This document shows, one piece after another, positions 17,127 through 26,503 of a stretch of 64,000 nucleotides of DNA. Numbering within the stretch: position 1 is the stretch's first letter; every line of letters starts with the position of its first letter. Both the position numbers and the translations under genes were made by a program. The notes under the pieces were generated by a model, which saw only the letters and a program-made list of their open reading frames with translations, was not told the DNA's origin and ran no database searches. Origin of the DNA: Bacteroidia bacterium (GTDB taxonomy: Bacteria > Bacteroidota > Bacteroidia > 2-12-FULL-35-15); the NCBI GenBank assembly GCA_020051175.1, contig JAGVJJ010000013.1, positions 1 to 64,000 on the forward strand. Reading direction: 5' to 3'.

Positions 17127-18248
17127 ATGAAATTTATCGTTTCCAGTACCTCTTTATTAAAACAGCTTCAGGCAATCAGCGGAGTGCTTAATTCCAACAA
17201 CGCTTTACCTATCCTGGATAATTTTTTATTTGAAATTGATAAAAACCAACTAAAAATATCAGCTTCCGACCTTGAAACAACAATGACTACCGTTATTGGT
17301 GTGGAATCGAAAGATACAGGCAACATTGCTGTTCCGGCCAAATTGTTGCTGGAAACGTTAAAAACATTTGCTGATCAGCCTTTAACTTTCAGCATTGACG
17401 ATGCTAAATATGGTATTGAGATCATCTCCGACTATGGTAAATACAAGCTTACCGGGCACAATGGCAATGAATTCCCAAAGTTACCAAGCATTGAGTCCGC
17501 ATCTTCGCTTAACCTGGAGGCTTCTGTAGTTGCATCGGCAATCACCAAAACATTGTTTGCTGCAGGCAATGATGAATTGCGCCCGGTAATGTCAGGAGTG
17601 TTGTGCCAGCTGGCTGGTGACAACATTACTTTTGTTGCTACGGATGCACACAAGCTGGTGCGTTACCGCAGAACAGATGCACATGCAGAAAATGCCTCTT
17701 CTTTCATCATCCCTAAAAAGCCTTTGAATTTATTGAAGAACACACTTGCAAGTGTAAACGGTTCAGTAAAAATTGAATACAACAAAACAAACGCATTTTT
17801 CTCTTTTGAAAACACCAATTTGATTTGCCGTTTAATTGATGGCAAATACCCTAATTATGAGGCTGTTATACCGAAAGAGAACCCAAACAAACTAACTGTT
17901 GACCGCGTATCTTTCCTGAGCTCTATCAAGCGTGTTTCCATTTTCTCCAACAAAACCACGCACCAGGTACGTTTAAAAATTGCCGGCAGCGAATTAAGCA
18001 TTTCTGCAGAAGATCTGGATTTTGCAAACGAAGCCAGCGAGCGCCTGACCTGCCAGTATGCAGGTGAAGACATGGAAATTGGCTTTAACTCCAAATTCCT
18101 GGCCGAAATGCTGAACAACCTGAACTGCGAGAATGTGAACCTTGAAATGAGCGCACCTAACCGTGCCGGGATTTTATTGCCGGCAGAAAAGGAAAATCCC
18201 GCTGAAGATGTGCTGATGCTGGTAATGCCGGTAATGTTGAACAGCTAA
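17127..18248 (+). CDS. dnaN: DNA polymerase III beta subunit (sliding clamp)
   Basis: 373 residues, three clamp domains of about 120 residues each. MKFIVSSTSLLKQLQAISGVL opens domain 1; GNDELRPVMSGVLCQLAGD and FVATDAHKLVRYR mark domain 2; the C-terminus LMPVMLNS is the variant of the clamp tail found in Bacteroidota. It forms a dimeric ring tethering polymerase to DNA. Its position next to gldF/gldG is conserved in many gliding Bacteroidota. It has its own terminator upstream, so it is probably transcribed alone. Confidence 0.97.
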   Translation: MKFIVSSTSLLKQLQAISGVLNSNNALPILDNFLFEIDKNQLKISASDLETTMTTVIGVESKDTGNIAVPAKLLLETLKTFADQPLTFSIDDAKYGIEIISDYGKYKLTGHNGNEFPKLPSIESASSLNLEASVVASAITKTLFAAGNDELRPVMSGVLCQLAGDNITFVATDAHKLVRYRRTDAHAENASSFIIPKKPLNLLKNTLASVNGSVKIEYNKTNAFFSFENTNLICRLIDGKYPNYEAVIPKENPNKLTVDRVSFLSSIKRVSIFSNKTTHQVRLKIAGSELSISAEDLDFANEASERLTCQYAGEDMEIGFNSKFLAEMLNNLNCENVNLEMSAPNRAGILLPAEKENPAEDVLMLVMPVMLNS

Positions 18249-18272
18249 TTTAATTTACTGAAAATAAAATAA

Positions 18273-19391
18273 ATGAAAATTAAAATTATCCTGACAGGCT
18301 TGTTGTTGCAAACAAGCCTGTTTCTTTTTTCTCAGACCACCATTGTGGACAGCATTATTTCAAACGGTATTTACCGCTCCTACCGCTTGTACATCCCGGC
18401 AGCTTATAGTGGCTCTGCGGACTGGCCGCTGGTATTCGATCTGCACGGCTATACCTCCAATGCTTATCAGGAACAGTTCTATTCCAACTTTATGCCCATT
18501 GCAGATACGGCACATTTCCTGGTTGTTTACCCACAAGGAACAACCATGGGCGGACAAGCCTACTGGAATGCCGGACAAGGGGGCAGTGCCAACGATGCAC
18601 TTTTTATTTCCGATCTTATCGATACACTTAAAGCAAATTATGCAATAGATGCCAACAGCATTTATTCCTGCGGCATGAGCAACGGAGGTTACATGAGCCA
18701 TTCCCTTGCCTGTGTTTTGAATGATAAGATTGCAGCCATTGCCTCTGTAACGGGCAGCATGTTTTCACCTCAATACCTGAGCTGTAATCCGGGCAGGCCG
18801 GTTCCTGCAATGCAAATAAGCGGCACTGGCGATGCCACTGTTCCTTATTTAGGCGGCCCAGGTACATTGCACATTGATACCGTGGTAAAATACTGGGTAA
18901 ACCACAACAACTGCAACACCACACCTGCGTTCAGCAATGTACCCAATACCAGCCTTACGGACGGATGCACTGCAGAGCATTATGTATACTCAGGCGGAGC
19001 AAACGGCTCCTCGGTGGAGCTCTATAGAGTTATAAACGGTGGCCATACCTGGCCGGGATCCCCATTTATTGTAGGAGTAACCAACCAGGATTTTAATGCT
19101 TCATTGAAAATATGGCTGTTTTTCAAAAAATACAAGCTCAGCCAGTTTACCGGAGTTGAAGAAAATAAAAATGATGCAAGCATAGTAATTTATCCGAATC
19201 CGGCCGACAACACACTGATTATTAATGGAATGGACAAAAATACAACTGCCGTAGTATACGATTTGAATGGTAAAAAAATGATGGAATTGAACACAGAGCA
19301 GCCCGACATTTCAGAGCTTCCAAAGGGAGTTTATTCTGTTGTTTTAAAGCACAACAACCAACTGACTATCAAGAGATTGATAAAATTGTAG
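18273..19391 (+). CDS. Secreted PHB-depolymerase/feruloyl-esterase-like hydrolase with T9SS tail
   Basis: 372 residues. Signal peptide 1-20 (ends LFLFSQ). Alpha/beta-hydrolase of the LpqC/PHB depolymerase family: oxyanion region LVFDLHGYTSN, nucleophile Ser136 in CGMSNGGY, Asp187 in GTGDATVPY and His258 in NGGHTWPG. A type A T9SS sorting domain follows (VIYPNPADNTLIING to KRLIKL), so it crosses the outer membrane by the type IX system and is released or surface-bound. The substrate is an ester (polyhydroxyalkanoate, acetyl- or feruloyl-polysaccharide). It starts 24 bp after dnaN. Confidence 0.88.
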   Translation: MKIKIILTGLLLQTSLFLFSQTTIVDSIISNGIYRSYRLYIPAAYSGSADWPLVFDLHGYTSNAYQEQFYSNFMPIADTAHFLVVYPQGTTMGGQAYWNAGQGGSANDALFISDLIDTLKANYAIDANSIYSCGMSNGGYMSHSLACVLNDKIAAIASVTGSMFSPQYLSCNPGRPVPAMQISGTGDATVPYLGGPGTLHIDTVVKYWVNHNNCNTTPAFSNVPNTSLTDGCTAEHYVYSGGANGSSVELYRVINGGHTWPGSPFIVGVTNQDFNASLKIWLFFKKYKLSQFTGVEENKNDASIVIYPNPADNTLIINGMDKNTTAVVYDLNGKKMMELNTEQPDISELPKGVYSVVLKHNNQLTIKRLIKL

Positions 19392-19408
19392 TTACCAAAA
19401 GATACCCA

Positions 19409-19435
19409 AAAAGGCTGCCTGTTGGGGCAGCCTTT
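19409..19435. terminator. Bidirectional terminator between convergent genes
   Basis: AAAGGCTGCC, 6-nt loop, GGCAGCCTTT between the esterase gene and the S74 gene. Confidence 0.8.
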
Positions 19436-19457
19436 CCTGTTATCTAAATTGGGTTGC

Positions 19458-20702
19458 TTACTGCTTCACCATCTTTTTGGTTTCAATAACTTTCCCATCT
19501 ACAACCAAAGTATAAGTATAAATACCATTACTTAAATCACTGGCAAACACATTTACCATTCCTTTGCCTTTTTCTTTTAGGTCAACGGATTGTATCAAAC
19601 GGCCCTGCGCATTGTAGAACAACATCTGAGCTTTTTGTGTATTGTCCGGTAAATAATAGCTGATGCTGGTTTGCTCTGCGAATGGGTTTGGTACGTTCTG
19701 CTCTAAAACTATACTTTGAGCATTAGTAAGCTTTATGTCGGTTTTGTTAACATAAGATCCGTTTGTTAATGTGGAACGTTCTTCACCAATGGTGCAGCAG
19801 GAGTTGATTCTTTCTGTCAATTCAGCTGTTTTTGCTGTAAGGCTTTCGATTTGCTTTTGCTGCTCCTGGATGCCTTTTGTTAAAACTGCAATTAGCTCGA
19901 TGTAATTTACCGATTTAAGAGTAAAACCAGGATGAGTAACATTGCCTAAAGTATCCAGTTCATCACCTTTTGTGTCAGTTTTAACCAATTCCGGCAAAAC
20001 TTGTTCCAATTCCTGAGCTACAAAACCATATTGTCTTTTATTGCTGAAGTTTAAACCATATATATTTGTGGTATCATAAAAATACGTGCGTGGGTTTAGC
20101 ATAGGTATAATTTCCAGTACATTCGCGATAGTATCAATATTGGTTTTAAGTTGCTGATCAGACATATAACTCCAACTTCCGGTATAGGTACCATTGCCAT
20201 TAAAATAGGATGTTCCGTTTACATACAACCTGTAAGTTCCGGGAGTGGTTGTACCAATACCCACATAGCCATTACCGGTGCCACTGGGTTTTATTGTTAT
20301 TACAGGCTCGTTAAGCACACCTAATGTAAGATCAAAACCATTACCAGTTCCTATAGCTAAAGGAGCATTATTTGTATAAATTTGTCCTAAATCCTCTCTG
20401 TTAAGACCAAACAATGTACCACTCATTGAAGAGCCACCCATAAGGCTTACAACACTTTTAGCGGCTGCAATGTCGGCAGCAGAAAACGCAGAATAGCTTG
20501 TTGTTCCGGTGCTGATTGCTGCCCGTACAACCGGAGTAGCGCCAAGTACATCCAGCTGGTTGGCAGGACTTGTGGTCCCGATACCGATTTTACCATTTAC
20601 ATCTACCTTTAATTGTGCAGAAGCAGATGTAGAAAAAAGCAGCGCTGCTGCAAATAAAAACAACAGAGAAAAGTTATTCATTTTAGTGTGATTTGTTTTC
20701 AT
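19458..20702 (-). CDS. Surface protein with S74 intramolecular chaperone domain and T9SS tail
   Basis: 414 residues; ATG at 20681 (MNNFSLLFLF) gives a cleaner signal peptide. The N-terminal part has IGIGTTSPANQLDV, a tail-fibre-like repeat seen again as VGIGTTTPGTYRLYV. The S74 (endosialidase-type) chaperone follows: SDQQLKTNI, PRTYFYD, YGFVAQELEQVLPELV, KSVNYIELIAVL, then a coiled coil (EQQKQIESLTAKTAELTERI). The C-terminus is a T9SS type A domain (ending VIETKKMVKQ). S74 domains trimerise fibres and may self-cleave before a conserved Ser-Asp. Probably a trimeric surface fibre. The ligand is unknown. Confidence 0.82.
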   Translation of the reverse strand: MKTNHTKMNNFSLLFLFAAALLFSTSASAQLKVDVNGKIGIGTTSPANQLDVLGATPVVRAAISTGTTSYSAFSAADIAAAKSVVSLMGGSSMSGTLFGLNREDLGQIYTNNAPLAIGTGNGFDLTLGVLNEPVITIKPSGTGNGYVGIGTTTPGTYRLYVNGTSYFNGNGTYTGSWSYMSDQQLKTNIDTIANVLEIIPMLNPRTYFYDTTNIYGLNFSNKRQYGFVAQELEQVLPELVKTDTKGDELDTLGNVTHPGFTLKSVNYIELIAVLTKGIQEQQKQIESLTAKTAELTERINSCCTIGEERSTLTNGSYVNKTDIKLTNAQSIVLEQNVPNPFAEQTSISYYLPDNTQKAQMLFYNAQGRLIQSVDLKEKGKGMVNVFASDLSNGIYTYTLVVDGKVIETKKMVKQ

Positions 20703-20733
20703 AATATTTTAATTTTTTAGTTTTTTTAAATGT

Positions 20734-22431
20734 TTATTGACAATCCGAATCTATTATTAAATCAAGTGTTTGGCCTACAATCCCGGAAGAAAAATTCTTT
20801 TCGAGCGTAATAGACGTAGTAGCACGGTAAATGCTGTTATTGTAATTGGGAGAACCACTGTCTACCGTTACCGAATTAGTTCCTGCAGCATCACCAAGCA
20901 CAATATGCTGGTACTGTGCAGGAGCATAGGCATCCAGTGCGCCTTGGCTGGCGTATGTTTTTGTTAATCCACACGAGCTGTAGCGTTGATGAAAACCGGG
21001 CTGCGAGCTGCCGTCCGACTGCTTGTAATAATATTTCTGCGAAATATTGCCGTACAGGTCAAACACCAGTAATGTGCTGGAAGAAGCATCAATGGTATCT
21101 ACATACGTCTTGCTTATACCCATGTTCATGCTTATCCACGTAGTTCCTCCTGTAGAACTGTTTAAATAAATGGTATACGGCTTTGCAGCAGTTGTAATGG
21201 TATCCTGGTTCAATACCATCACGGCAATGTAATTCCCGTTTTTGCTGCCAAAGGCTTTGATATTGGTATGATTATCTGCACCGATGTAGATTTCACCATT
21301 AAACCATTCCGCCATCTCTTTGAAATGCCAGTACGTGCTTTTTTTAGTAGGTGTGGTGGAATTTGTCATATAACCCAAACCGCTACCCTCCATTACGCTC
21401 CAGAAATTGACATTCTCAAAACCGCTTTTCACTGCAAGCGCCATAATCTGGCACCAATGCTGACCTGCAAAAAAGCTGTTGCCTTTCACTCCCTGCCAGT
21501 TGTCATTGGCCACAGTACCGGGATTGGAATAATAGCAGATATTGGCTTCTGTCATCATGGGTTTGATTGGCTGGCTGGTACGGGGTACGTTCGTATTGCA
21601 ATAGTCCAGCCGCTGCTTCAGCCACGCCATGTTTACCGAATCTCCAGAAGGGCCTGTGAGCTTACTGATGAGCCAGGAGCGAGGCATTGTTGTAGTATAA
21701 CCATTATAATGGTACACGTGATATGAAAAATAATCTACATAAGGTTTTCCCGAAGCGATACCATTACCTGCCGGTATCAATCCCACAATATTGCTGGCAC
21801 CGCCAGGTGTGGTGAGCGAATCTGCTACAGAATTTGTATATACTGCCAGATAAGCAAAATCCGGTGCAATAATACGTATGCTGCTGTCTATCTTTTTCAT
21901 AGCAAGCGCGTACCGCTTAATATAAGCACTAATGGCTGCTGCTGTTTTGTTATTTGCGGAATACTCATTATCCGGCTCATTACCGATGCTCCAGTATTTT
22001 ACTTTACGATTCATAGTAATGTTAATATATCTGAAAATTGGAAGAGTAGCAGTTGTATCTATGTTTATATCCCCATTACCATAAGATAGCTGTAAAATTG
22101 GCTCCATACCTTTTGCACGAATAGAGTCCACTATCCTCAGATACTGATACGTAGAGGGCACTTCAAAATCGGATGCAATACCTCCATAACGCATCAGCTT
22201 CGCCTTGCTCTGCTTTACATTGTTCCAGCTGCTGTGCAATTCCCCATAGTACGGAGTACTCCCTATAGTATCGGGCATCCAGGCGTTTTGTGAAAAAAAA
22301 TTGGAAGGGATAGTCTGTGCATAACTCAGATGATAAATGCTAGTGAATAGCAGTAGCAAAAGTACTTTGTGCAGGCTACTTACCTGCCCATACGGCCGGT
22401 TCCTGCTTGCTTTAAAATTGATTTTTTGCAT
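20734..22431 (-). CDS. Secreted glycoside hydrolase, clan GH-A TIM barrel
   Basis: 565 residues from Met at 22431; the frame opens at 22494, but the signal peptide (HKVLLLLLFTSIYHLSYAQ) favours the later start. KLMRYGGIASDFEV and YWSIGNEPDNEY (acid/base Glu152) plus MMTEANICYY (likely nucleophile Glu295) fit the retaining clan GH-A barrel, closest in feel to GH39/GH5/GH51. The family and substrate cannot be fixed by eye. After the barrel a beta domain (about 375-450) and a module with QYQHIVLGDAAGTN follow. No standard T9SS sorting motif ends the protein. Confidence 0.72.
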   Translation of the reverse strand: MQKINFKASRNRPYGQVSSLHKVLLLLLFTSIYHLSYAQTIPSNFFSQNAWMPDTIGSTPYYGELHSSWNNVKQSKAKLMRYGGIASDFEVPSTYQYLRIVDSIRAKGMEPILQLSYGNGDINIDTTATLPIFRYINITMNRKVKYWSIGNEPDNEYSANNKTAAAISAYIKRYALAMKKIDSSIRIIAPDFAYLAVYTNSVADSLTTPGGASNIVGLIPAGNGIASGKPYVDYFSYHVYHYNGYTTTMPRSWLISKLTGPSGDSVNMAWLKQRLDYCNTNVPRTSQPIKPMMTEANICYYSNPGTVANDNWQGVKGNSFFAGQHWCQIMALAVKSGFENVNFWSVMEGSGLGYMTNSTTPTKKSTYWHFKEMAEWFNGEIYIGADNHTNIKAFGSKNGNYIAVMVLNQDTITTAAKPYTIYLNSSTGGTTWISMNMGISKTYVDTIDASSSTLLVFDLYGNISQKYYYKQSDGSSQPGFHQRYSSCGLTKTYASQGALDAYAPAQYQHIVLGDAAGTNSVTVDSGSPNYNNSIYRATTSITLEKNFSSGIVGQTLDLIIDSDCQ

Positions 22432-22629
22432 GAATTTATATATTTTAGTGAATACTACCCTCTCGAAGGGTTCCTTGCATTTGCACCGGTTCAATATATA
22501 ATGATGGGTTCTCTGGAAGAGTTCCTCGGATTTTAATAAAGCGTTTTCAGCTATAGGAATGTGTATATTAACGAGAATCCCTTTTCTAACATAGCGATGT
22601 GTAGTATTTTCAATGTTAAATACAGCTCA

Positions 22630-24195
22630 ATGAAAAATTTACTTTTCGCCCTATTATTTTTCTCTTTTAATTATGGTAACTCCCAAACTTACACCTGGGC
22701 AGTGACTGATTCTTCCTATCAGGGCTCTATAGGTGCGCGGGCAAAAGTTGCACAGGATAATGAAGGCAATCTCGTTGTTGCCTATGCTCCCTTAAACCAT
22801 GTATCGTATACCAACGGCATTCATATAATTAAATACAACAAATTCCATACTGTTCAATGGAAACAAACCATCACAGCACCAAAAATCGGGCAAACGGATA
22901 TTGCCATGTGTACAGATATGTCAGGTAACATATATGTAACAGGATGTTTTATTGATAGCCTTTTTGTTGACTCTGTACTTCGCACCACTGTAAACAACAG
23001 GAATATGTTCCTTATTAAACTAAATTCACAGGGTGTATTTCAATGGGAACAACATTCAACAGGAGATGCCTGTGGAGTTTCGCTTAGCACTGACTCGCAA
23101 AACAATGTATATGTTTCCGGGGGCATTAACAATTATGCTTATTTTGACACCAATTATTTAAGTATTGAAGATGGTATCAGAACGTTTATTGCAAAATATA
23201 GTAGCAATGGTTTGCTCCTTTGGGTAAAAGGTATTAGTCCATTGGGTGGTAAGTGCCGATTAAAAACAGATAACGTTGGTAATGCCTATGTAACCGGCAT
23301 GTTTAACTTTACTGCTCAATTTGGAAATACTACACTTGTGGCTACTGACCCTACGCACTATGGTGCATTTGATACGTATATTGCTAAAATAGATGCTTCC
23401 GGCAACTGGCTTTGGGCAATAAAAGCAGGAGGTTCAGGTGACGATGAACCAGCTGATTTGTATTTGGATGCACAAAACAACATGTATATTACCGGGCATA
23501 CCGGCAGTGAAAGTGCCACCTTTGGTGATATTACTATCACAAATCCTCCGTTCAGCGACAACTATTATGCAGCCAAATACGATAGTACAGGGAATGCGTT
23601 ATGGGCTGTTAGCGGTGGTGGGCCCAACGCCTTTGGCAAACAAATCTGTGCGGATAAACAAGGAAATGCCTATTTGTCCTACCATGGCTTATACCTATCA
23701 AAGTATGATGTTTATGGCAACCTGGTGTGGTCCCAAAGCAAGCCTCATACAGCTATACTGGATATGGTAGCTGACGATTCAGGCAGTGTTTATATTACCG
23801 GCTTTTTCAGCACAACTGTAAGCTTTGACAGCTATACGTTTGCAGCTTCCCAAAGACAAATGTATGTTGCACAGCTGTATGATCCATCTCCCATTACAAC
23901 AGGCGTACAAACCTTTATTACAGCGCAACCTGCTATTTTTACTGTTTTTCCAAATCCCGGCAGCGGAGTGTTTACCATACGTATTACTGCTGAAAAGCCA
24001 GCAGTGTATACCTGCACTATCAGCAGTATTTCAGGGCAGACGGTATATACCGAAACTCTGCAGGCCGCAGATACTTACAGCAAACAGGTAAACTTAAGCG
24101 ATTTGCCCAAAGGCAGCTATTATGCTAACCTTTACTACGGTTCTTCAGCAGATAAAAAGCAGCTAAAGGAGTGCAGGAAAATTGTGATACAATAA
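22630..24195 (+). CDS. SBBP-repeat beta-propeller protein with T9SS tail
   Basis: 521 residues from the ATG that begins MKNLLFALLFFSF, a signal peptide ending at NYGNSQ; an upstream in-frame ATG (22561) would place the signal internally. Six or more blade-like repeats of the form DxxGNxYVTGxF...AKYDxxGxxLWxKxxGG (for example TDNVGNAYVTGMF and LDAQNNMYITGHTG) are SBBP repeats. A T9SS type A domain closes it (FTVFPNPGSGVFTIRI to CRKIVIQ). Probably an extracellular binding protein. It is divergent from the glycoside hydrolase gene. Confidence 0.82.
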   Translation: MKNLLFALLFFSFNYGNSQTYTWAVTDSSYQGSIGARAKVAQDNEGNLVVAYAPLNHVSYTNGIHIIKYNKFHTVQWKQTITAPKIGQTDIAMCTDMSGNIYVTGCFIDSLFVDSVLRTTVNNRNMFLIKLNSQGVFQWEQHSTGDACGVSLSTDSQNNVYVSGGINNYAYFDTNYLSIEDGIRTFIAKYSSNGLLLWVKGISPLGGKCRLKTDNVGNAYVTGMFNFTAQFGNTTLVATDPTHYGAFDTYIAKIDASGNWLWAIKAGGSGDDEPADLYLDAQNNMYITGHTGSESATFGDITITNPPFSDNYYAAKYDSTGNALWAVSGGGPNAFGKQICADKQGNAYLSYHGLYLSKYDVYGNLVWSQSKPHTAILDMVADDSGSVYITGFFSTTVSFDSYTFAASQRQMYVAQLYDPSPITTGVQTFITAQPAIFTVFPNPGSGVFTIRITAEKPAVYTCTISSISGQTVYTETLQAADTYSKQVNLSDLPKGSYYANLYYGSSADKKQLKECRKIVIQ

Positions 24196-24364
24196 TTTCA
24201 AAGAACAATTGCGCGGTGCAAATAGAGAGTATTCTGTTGACATGAGTATTATATAATTCCGGCAATATATTATGATTAAAACATCTTAACTCATTTCTGA
24301 AATTATTGCATACAGGACAGAGAGCTGAAGAAAGTGGCATTGAATTAAAAATTTGATGCAAAAA

Positions 24365-24401
24365 AAAACATCCGGGTGCATGTATTGCAGCCGGATGTTT
24401 T
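24365..24401. terminator. Bidirectional terminator between the propeller gene and yceI
   Basis: AAAACATCCGG (24365-24375) pairs with CCGGATGTTTT (24391-24401), flanked by A and T runs, between convergent genes. Confidence 0.8.
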
Positions 24402-24425
24402 GTTACATAAACTACTCTATATCAA

Positions 24426-25028
24426 TTACTTAGCGCTCGCCACAAGGTTCACATCCAGTTCAAAATCATCGCTGATTGCTTTGTCGCCAATGCTTTCGAA
24501 GAAGCTTGCTGAACCGTATTTAATGTCGTATTTCGTACGGTTTACGGTAATTTTTGCAATCACCACCATAGTTTTCTCGTCCATTTTGATTTTAGCCGGG
24601 AAAGTAATTTCATTGGTGATGCCCTTGATGGTAAGCTTACCGGTAACATCGTAATCGTTCTCTTTCTTCAATGTAGCTTTTGTCACCTCAAATTTTGCAG
24701 TAGGAAATTTCTCGGTAGAAAAAAAGTCGTCACTCTTTAAGTGGCCAACCAGTTTACCGTTCCATTCTTTGTCTGTTAAATCCTCACAGGTAATGGAGTT
24801 CATATCAAATTCTACGGTACCACCATTGATTGAACCATGATCAGCAGTTACTGTTCCTTTTGAAACACTGATTTTACCATTGTGTTGTCCGGTTACTTTT
24901 TTACCCAGCCAGGCAGCAGAAGTAGATTTTGTATCAACAGTATACGTTGTTGTGTATTTTGGTGCTGTAAATGCAAATGCGGTTATTGCAGCTGCTGCAA
25001 CTAAACCCATTGTGATTTTTTTTGTCAT
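24426..25028 (-). CDS. YceI-family periplasmic lipid-binding protein
   Basis: 200 residues. Signal peptide ends near TAFAFTAPK. The YceI lipocalin-like barrel follows: TYTVDTKSTSAAWLGKKVTG, the repeated NGKISVSKGTVTADHG, VGHLKSDDFFSTEKFPTAKF and TVNRTKYDIKYGS. Family members bind polyisoprenoids in a hydrophobic channel in the periplasm; the physiological role in this organism is not readable. A well-formed promoter lies upstream. Confidence 0.9.
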   Translation of the reverse strand: MTKKITMGLVAAAAITAFAFTAPKYTTTYTVDTKSTSAAWLGKKVTGQHNGKISVSKGTVTADHGSINGGTVEFDMNSITCEDLTDKEWNGKLVGHLKSDDFFSTEKFPTAKFEVTKATLKKENDYDVTGKLTIKGITNEITFPAKIKMDEKTMVVIAKITVNRTKYDIKYGSASFFESIGDKAISDDFELDVNLVASAK

Positions 25029-25058
25029 TTTTTTGTGTGTGTTTTTAGTTTAACGGCA

Positions 25059-25090
25059 CAAATGTATGTATATACATATAATTTTGCAAA
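25059..25090 (-). promoter_or_regulatory. Bacteroidota-type promoter of yceI
   Basis: On the minus strand TTTG (25087-25090), 20-bp spacer, TACATTTG (25059-25066), about 30 bp upstream of the yceI ATG. Both boxes match the TTTG / TAnnTTTG consensus. Confidence 0.65.
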
Positions 25091-25189
25091 TTATTTTTAA
25101 TATAATACTGAAGATTAAATTTATTTAATTGGTAAACAGTGATTTACGTCAGACGGGATTCTTTCGGGCTTCGTTATTTACAAAATATA

Positions 25190-25239
25190 AAGCCACAGAT
25201 TCACAGATTTTTAAAAATTAATCTGAGAATCTGTGGCTT
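25190..25239. repeat. AGCCACAGATT hairpin, 20-bp arms
   Basis: AAGCCACAGATTCACAGATT (25190-25209) pairs with 25220-25239 with one mismatch across a 10-nt AT loop. It lies downstream of msrB and upstream of the yceI promoter, so it can act as msrB terminator. CCACAGATTCACAG-type words are also a dispersed intergenic repeat type. Confidence 0.7.
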
Positions 25240-25259
25240 AAATTCAAATAAGGAAGTTT

Positions 25260-25649
25260 CTATTTTTCAAACTCAATAGAAGCCGAATTTATGCAATAAC
25301 GCAGTCCGGTTGGTTCTGGTCCATCGTCAAAGACGTGTCCTAAATGGCCTCCGCATTTCGCGCAGGTTATTTCCGTTCGGATCATGCCGTGGCTGGTATC
25401 ACGGGTAAACACCACTTTGCTTTTATCAATAACATCCGAAAAGCTGGGCCAGCCGCAGCCAGCATCAAATTTAGTGTCGGATTTGAACAATTCATTCCCG
25501 CAGGCAGCACATACATACACGCCCTTTTCTTTGTGCAAGTAGTATTTTCCTGTAAAGGGGCGCTCAGTGCCTTTTTCGCGCAAAATATGGTATTGCTCAG
25601 GACTGAGCTGCTTTTTCCACTCTTCTTCTGTTTTGGTGATTTTGTCCAT
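25260..25649 (-). CDS. msrB: Peptide-methionine (R)-S-oxide reductase
   Basis: 129 residues, cytoplasmic (no signal). Reduces methionine-R-sulfoxide in proteins. Zinc site Cys47/Cys50 (VCAACG) and Cys96/Cys99 (TCAKCG); catalytic Cys119 in [16 protein letters not shown] and [10 protein letters not shown] are the substrate-binding blocks. Single-domain form without MsrA. It ends in a hairpin that probably terminates transcription. Confidence 0.96.
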   Translation of the reverse strand: MDKITKTEEEWKKQLSPEQYHILREKGTERPFTGKYYLHKEKGVYVCAACGNELFKSDTKFDAGCGWPSFSDVIDKSKVVFTRDTSHGMIRTEITCAKCGGHLGHVFDDGPEPTGLRYCINSASIEFEK

Positions 25650-25866
25650 TGTTCAATTCGAAGGATTTTGAAGGGAAAATTAAATAATTGTACCAACGCT
25701 TTATGGGAACGCTGATTCTTATGGTTTTTATGATTAAAAATGATTTCTGCGCTGTTATGCCAAGTCTGCAAAGAGGGCCAGTTATCTCTCCACTCATTTC
25801 AAAAGAAGCCCCTGACCTTTGCCCAAGATAACAGTATCGCTTAAAAGGGTATCCGGGAAAAGAAAA

Positions 25867-26307
25867 TTAATCATCCGTAGGCTCCGGTGCTTTTTCAAAG
25901 CTTGCCTTTTTCGGTTTGATTTTTTTAATGAACAGAACGTTTATCAGCTCATCTTCAAGAGTAAGAACTGTTTTGGAAATACCATTGGTAACCGTTACCG
26001 GAAAATCATAACGCAATTTTTTCTTCACCTGCGCATAAGTGCCATCCTCCATTTTTGTATACATGGCAACAATTTTACCGTCCTTTACCTCGCATTTGCC
26101 GTTAAAACACTCTGCATCGCTGCCGTTACGGAAAGTAATGATCACATCGGTATACGTTCCATCAGCAACATCCTCGGCACCACGCTGCTCAAATTTCTGG
26201 GCCCATTTGAGGTAACAATTATTTTCATCGGATGTTTTTGATGTTTGAGCGTATATAGTAGCTGTTATGCCAGTGAAAAGAGCGAGGGTGGTAACTATTT
26301 TTTTCAT
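25867..26307 (-). CDS. Hypothetical exported protein
   Basis: 146 residues from ATG 26307 (MKKIVTTLALFTGITATIYAQ, a clear signal peptide); an upstream Met at 26379 would bury the signal. The mature part is small and acidic-basic mixed, with GTYTDVIITFRNGSDAECFNGKCEV, in which two Cys could form a disulfide, and a basic KKIKPKKASF before an acidic end. No known domain. A TAATTTTG-type -7 box (minus strand, 26334-26341) sits just upstream. Confidence 0.6.
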   Translation of the reverse strand: MKKIVTTLALFTGITATIYAQTSKTSDENNCYLKWAQKFEQRGAEDVADGTYTDVIITFRNGSDAECFNGKCEVKDGKIVAMYTKMEDGTYAQVKKKLRYDFPVTVTNGISKTVLTLEDELINVLFIKKIKPKKASFEKAPEPTDD

Positions 26308-26423
26308 TTCCTTTAAATTATCGTTCTGTAATCCAAAATTAGTTTTGTAAATGTAATAAATTATCTGCAAATATTTCAAATCTTAACACAAAAGAGCTTA
26401 ATTTAGTGTTTTTTAGAAGTACA

Positions 26424-26431
26424 TATATTTG
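26424..26431 (+). promoter_or_regulatory. Possible -7 box of gmhA
   Basis: TATATTTG, matching TAnnTTTG, 72 bp before the gmhA ATG. No -33 TTG at the right distance. Confidence 0.3.
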
Positions 26432-26503
26432 CAGCACACCTTACGATAAATTCAAGGTGTATATACGTTTTATATCCGCAGGATCCGGCAGCACTATTTT
26501 TTT

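Noticed and set aside
21268-21726. 152-residue plus-strand ORF opposite the glycoside hydrolase
   Set aside because: It lies wholly inside a gene with clear catalytic motifs on the other strand and has no recognisable domain.
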